From Omphalotus guepiniiformis (lineage: Eukaryota > Basidiomycota > Agaricomycetes > Agaricales > Omphalotaceae): 64,000 nt of DNA. The stretch is from assembly GCA_028554645.1 (NCBI GenBank), contig JAQOOI010000064.1, positions 744,001-808,000 of the forward strand, read 5' to 3'. A program made the translations under genes and the position numbers. The notes under the pieces are model-generated. The model did not search any database, had not been told where the DNA came from, and was given only the letters and a program-made list of their open reading frames with translations. This document shows, in pieces, positions 60,501-64,000 of this stretch. Numbering within the stretch: the first letter of the stretch is position 1; every line of letters begins with the position of its first letter.

Positions 60501-61480
60501 AGATAGAGTGTGACCGAGAAGACTCGGCGTTCATGTCTAAGCAGTTGATTAGCGACAGAATATTGAGCAGCAGTCTCTAGCATCACGCACTTGTCGACGA
60601 GACAACCCTTGCAGCTCCTCCGGTCCTCATAATTTCATACACCTCTCGAGCACTACTGACGTAGTAGTCCGACAGATTCTTCACATACACCCCTTTCGAT
60701 TTTTCTTCGTGCACTTGAAGATTGTCGTTTTGTGCTATGGAATGACGATGACTAGTTAGCAATGTTCTTGGTGAATGGACAGACACCCTTACGCGCAAGA
60801 AGGTCACGGATCTTCTCTAGATATATTTCCATATACGAGACCTTGACAAGGTATTCTAAATGCGCGTCACTTTCAACAATAGACTGGAAGATCTGCTCTG
60901 TTATCCGGGGAATTATTCCTTTCAGTTCATCTGAGTCGATATCGGCACCCTGTAATCAACAAATGATCAAAGGTGAGCGTGCTGCCGGGAAATCTGTATG
61001 GATAGTGTACCATCATGGTGAATGTCTTTCCGCTACCAGTCTGACCATATGCAAAGACAGTGCCATTGTAACCGTCAAGAACATCTGTTGAACAAAGGCT
61101 CTAGGGACGGGGTCCTCGCGTCAGAGATTCCGAGCTTACCCTTGACAATACTAGAGTGCAGGGACTCTTAGTGAGAGACGGGTGGCCTAAGACGAGACTT
61201 ACTCCTTGACACCATAGTCGAACACTTCCTGCTGCTGCGTTCCCATTGGAAAGACTCTATCGAATGTGAATCCATCTCTCTCTGGACCATTGGTGAGCTG
61301 CTGAGACCGCAGTTGGACGGTGGTAAGATTGTCAGAGAAGTTAACAACATTTTCGCCTCCTTCACGTTGCTCAATGGCATTTGGAGGGCGAAATCTTCAA
61401 AAGCAGCTGAGCCCTCTAGAGACAGTCTACAAGAAACGTTGGACAACACACCGACAGACAACCTTGATGTTATTGGACAT
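57556..61480 (-). CDS. KIN1: Conventional kinesin heavy chain (kinesin-1)
   Basis: Plus-end microtubule motor for vesicle and organelle transport. The ATG at 61478-61480 gives [10 protein letters not shown], spliced to [20 protein letters not shown]. The motor has the P-loop [38 protein letters not shown], switch [16 protein letters not shown], switch [22 protein letters not shown], and [20 protein letters not shown]. The neck and stalk are coiled coil with long heptad exons, and an Ala/Pro-rich hinge lies near 59830-59870. The fungal tail has [26 protein letters not shown] and the end [14 protein letters not shown] (57556-57558). Joining the tail requires an 8-nt exon (57645-57652, TTCGGGAG on the minus strand) between two introns. 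Fungal kinesin-1 carries no light chains; the conserved tail serves autoinhibition and cargo. Confidence 0.94.
57645..57652 (-). other. 8-nt microexon of kinesin-1
   Basis: On the minus strand TTCGGGAG lies between GTTAG and GTAAG. The preceding exon ends GGACC and the next begins CGAAGCGCGC, giving [14 protein letters not shown] in frame. The alternative of reading through the second intron stops after about 10 codons and lacks the conserved tail. Confidence 0.75.
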
Positions 61481-61888
61481 CCCGGCGGACTTTGACTATA
61501 AAATTGAAATGAGAGATCGATGCACTCTATGCGACTATGTGCGACGTAATCCGTAAGAATACCGGGAAGAGAGTGAGAAGGGAGTAGAAGTAGAAGTAAG
61601 AGGTCGTAAAAGAAGACCCCTGGGTAAGCAGGGCTGGCAGGCTGAAAGAAAAGCGTGTGTTTACGACTGTTGCCGCGTTGCTACATGATTGTTTTGTGGC
61701 TCACTTGACAGTCTTGACTATGTATGTGCCTTCACCATGCTATATTCGCATTCACTGCCAAAGGGTTGTATAGTGGATTCGTAACATTACAGTGATAGCA
61801 ATACATTGTCTAAAGGAAGTGTTTGAAATGTGAAAGGTGGAATGCAGTTTGGAGGAGCCAGGAGGTACTACGACGATTTTACCCGATT

Positions 61889-62337
61889 TATTCATCATCA
61901 CTGTCTTCAATGGATGGCGCACGAGCTGGGGCTGGTCGACTTGAAGATGCAGTAGGCCGTCGAACAGATGATTCTCCTATCCTCTGTGCCTCGTCAGCAG
62001 CGTCGATCCATTCGGAGTAAATGTCAATAGGTTCTGTCAGGTCTAGAGCAAGAGTGACGACCAAGAAATGAGGAGGGCCACAAGTGACGCACGATTGACT
62101 TTGCTCTGGTATCTCTGATCACATACTCTGCACACGAGAACTGCGAGTCCCTCTTTTCTGTCTATCCGAACTGTGACAGACTTGTCGTGGTGGCAAAACA
62201 GGCAGGTAAATGCGGTGTCTACAAGGGAAATGAATCGATTAAAAACCCCAGATACAGACTGGAATACATGACAGACCCAAAGGAACTTTAACTCTTGCTT
62301 GTGCTGGCTTTCGAGACGACTTTTTTCGTTTGCCCAT
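61889..62337 (-). CDS. ELF1: Transcription elongation factor Elf1
   Basis: Small zinc-ribbon factor that helps RNA polymerase II pass nucleosomes. The ATG at 62335-62337 gives MGKRKKSSRKPAQARVKVPL; an intron then splits the D codon and the next exon reads DTAFTCLFCHHDKSVTVRID, RKEGLAVLVCRVCDQRYQSK. The four Cys (CLFC, CRVC) form the zinc site. The last exon has HLTEPIDIYSEWIDAADEAQ and an acidic tail DSDDE-stop (61889-61891). It is divergent from the kinesin-5 gene, 168 bp between starts. Confidence 0.95.
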
Positions 62338-62505
62338 GGCGACTGTGAAATCACAGCAGGGACTCAAAAAATATGCTCAGTTATGCTCGACAACTTAAGA
62401 GTCAGAGAGGTCGTCACGTGATACACGCGCCGCGAATGTATTACTCTGTTTACATGATATGCATTCTTTGCTCATTTCTCTTCTTGCTCACCGTCGTCCT
62501 CAACG

Positions 62506-64000
62506 ATGGCTTCGAATCGACCTCCATCTTCGCGCTCTAGATATAACTCAACTAGTATACCTGCACATCATCCCAGGTCTCGTAGTGTGACGGCTAAATC
62601 AGCTTCCTCCACACGGACCCCCGAAGAACACGAATCTACCCATGCCACAGGCCTGGTAAAGCAGCAAAAATCTGCGCATTCAGATGAAGCAGAAACCAAT
62701 ATCCAAGTTGTGGTCCGATGTAGGCGTCGCTCAGAACGAGAGATTCAAGATAATTCCCCTATAATCGTTAGCTCAAACGGTGCGAGGAGCACTCAGGTCT
62801 CTATCGAAACAACTGCCCCAGTCTCCACCTTGGGTGTCGTCACTCTTCCTCCCGTTAGGACCTACCCTTTCGACTTGGTTTATGGTCCTGAAGCTGACCA
62901 GGCTATGATTTACCACGATGTTGTTGGGCCCATGCTGGAGCAGGTGCTAAGTGGATTCAACTGTACCCTTTTTGCGTACGGTCAAACCGGAACGGGTAAA
63001 ACGTGAGCATCTAGTCACTCTCCCTCCCTCGTGGCTTATATATGACCGACAGATATACAATGCAAGGAGACCTGTTACCCACACCAATGGGCAACCCGTC
63101 AGCCAATGCAGGCATGATACCACGAGTCCTCTTCCATCTCTTCCATCATCTCGAGAAGTCAGAAATTGACTTTAGTGTCAAGGTTTCGTACATCGAACTC
63201 TACAATGAGGAACTCCGCGACCTCTTAGCTAGTGAGTTGGCCGCTCCGCTTGGAAATACTCAGCCTATGGGTATGGCATCGAAGGACGCTGCCAAGAATG
63301 CTAGTGCAGGCATCAAGATATTTGATGATGCGAATAAGCGTGGCGTCATCATCCAGGGCGTTGAGGAGATCCCGGTCAAGAATTCAACTGACGCGTTAGC
63401 CTTGTTAACCAAGGGTAGCCACAGGCGTCAGATTGCTGCCACGAAATTTAATGACCACTCCAGTCGGTCTCACTCTATATTTTCCTTGACCATTCATACC
63501 AAAGAAACTGGTGTTGCTGGAGAGGACTTGCTCAAGGTCGGCAAATTAAACCTCGTGGATCTCGCTGGTTCAGAGAACATCGGGAGATCAGGGGCTGAAG
63601 AAAAGCGGGCAAGAGAGGCTGGCATGATCAATCAAAGTCTTTTGACTCTTGGAAGAGTTATTAACGCGCTGGTTGACAAAGCTTCACACGTCCCGTATCG
63701 GTCTGTCTTGCCATTTTATATGCCCACGTAATAGCACTTATTTCCTTAACAGCGAATCCAAATTAACTCGAATACTCCAAGACTCTTTGGGAGGGCATAC
63801 CAAGACCTGCATTATTGCCACGGTCTCTCCCGCCCGCTCCAATTTGGAGGAAACTCTTTCCACTCTGGACTATGCGATGTGTGCCAAATCTATCCGGAAC
63901 CGGCCGGAGGTTAACCAGCGCATGACGCGCAACTCACTTCTCAAAGAATATGTAACCGAAATCGAGCGCCTCAAAGCGGATGTTTTGGCAGCCCGAGAAA
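62506..64000 (+). CDS. Kinesin-5 (BimC/Cut7/Eg5), N-terminal part; continues beyond window
   Basis: Homotetrameric mitotic motor that slides antiparallel spindle microtubules. The ATG at 62506 gives [20 protein letters not shown] and a Ser/Thr-rich extension of about 60 residues. The motor follows with [41 protein letters not shown]-loop [12 protein letters not shown] (intron, then YTMQGD), [35 protein letters not shown] (switch I), [20 protein letters not shown] (switch II), and [21 protein letters not shown] final visible intron joins VPYR to [20 protein letters not shown]. The neck-linker region [20 protein letters not shown] is typical of kinesin-5. Only the motor and start of the coiled coil are in view. 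Confidence 0.93.

Overview
The window is nuclear DNA of a filamentous basidiomycete, most likely an Agaricomycete. The evidence is short introns (about 47-70 nt) interrupting nearly every gene, tight gene spacing with many divergent pairs, a loosenin-type secreted double-psi beta-barrel protein, and typical fungal housekeeping genes (conventional kinesin, KRE2/MNT1 mannosyltransferases, Pik1, Sec16). I see no transposon, tRNA, rRNA or CRISPR. Coordinates are genomic spans including introns. Exons were joined by eye, and for several genes I confirmed that the exon lengths sum to a whole number of codons.

Layout. 1-7 kb: start of poly(A)-binding protein (-), loosenin-like secreted protein (+), mitochondrial adenylate kinase (+). 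6.4-13.2 kb: N-terminal protein methyltransferase (-) divergent from Csm3/Swi3 fork-protection protein (+), then DEAD-box helicase Dbp2 (-) divergent from a mitochondrial J-domain protein (+). 13.6-20 kb: Cmr1 WD40 protein (-), an unrecognised protein (-), a mitochondrial SAP-domain protein (+) and COA8 (+). 20-25 kb: Nup133 (-) divergent from Rpb12 (+). 25-32 kb: two histone H2B genes in opposite orientation enclosing a Crg1-like methyltransferase, sphingoid base kinase and the mitochondrial FAS dehydratase Htd2. 32-37 kb: PRCC-like protein, a single-domain ABC ATPase of bacterial style, Tom40 (all -). 37.5-42 kb: tandem pair of GT15 mannosyltransferases with tiny exons. 42-47.3 kb: Pik1 (-) divergent from Ost3/6 (+). 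47.4-56.4 kb: Sec16 (-) and a PUF RNA-binding protein (-). 57.5-64 kb: kinesin-1 (-), Elf1 (-) and the start of kinesin-5 (+).

There is no single operon-like pathway. Recurring themes are mitochondrial biogenesis (AK3, J-protein, SAP protein, Coa8, Htd2, Tom40), secretory and Golgi function (Sec16, Ost3, Pik1, Kre2 pair) and nuclear or chromatin function (H2B x2, Csm3, Cmr1, Nup133, Rpb12, Elf1).

The points most worth a second look are: four conserved exons of only 10, 6, 15 and 11 nt in each GT15 copy; a 669-nt intron inside the helicase core of DBP2, matching the conserved autoregulatory intron known from yeasts; an 8-nt exon near the end of kinesin-1; ACGCGT (MCB-type) clusters in front of both H2B genes; an orphan STAR1/FetA-like ABC ATPase; and a missing splice acceptor in the loosenin gene.
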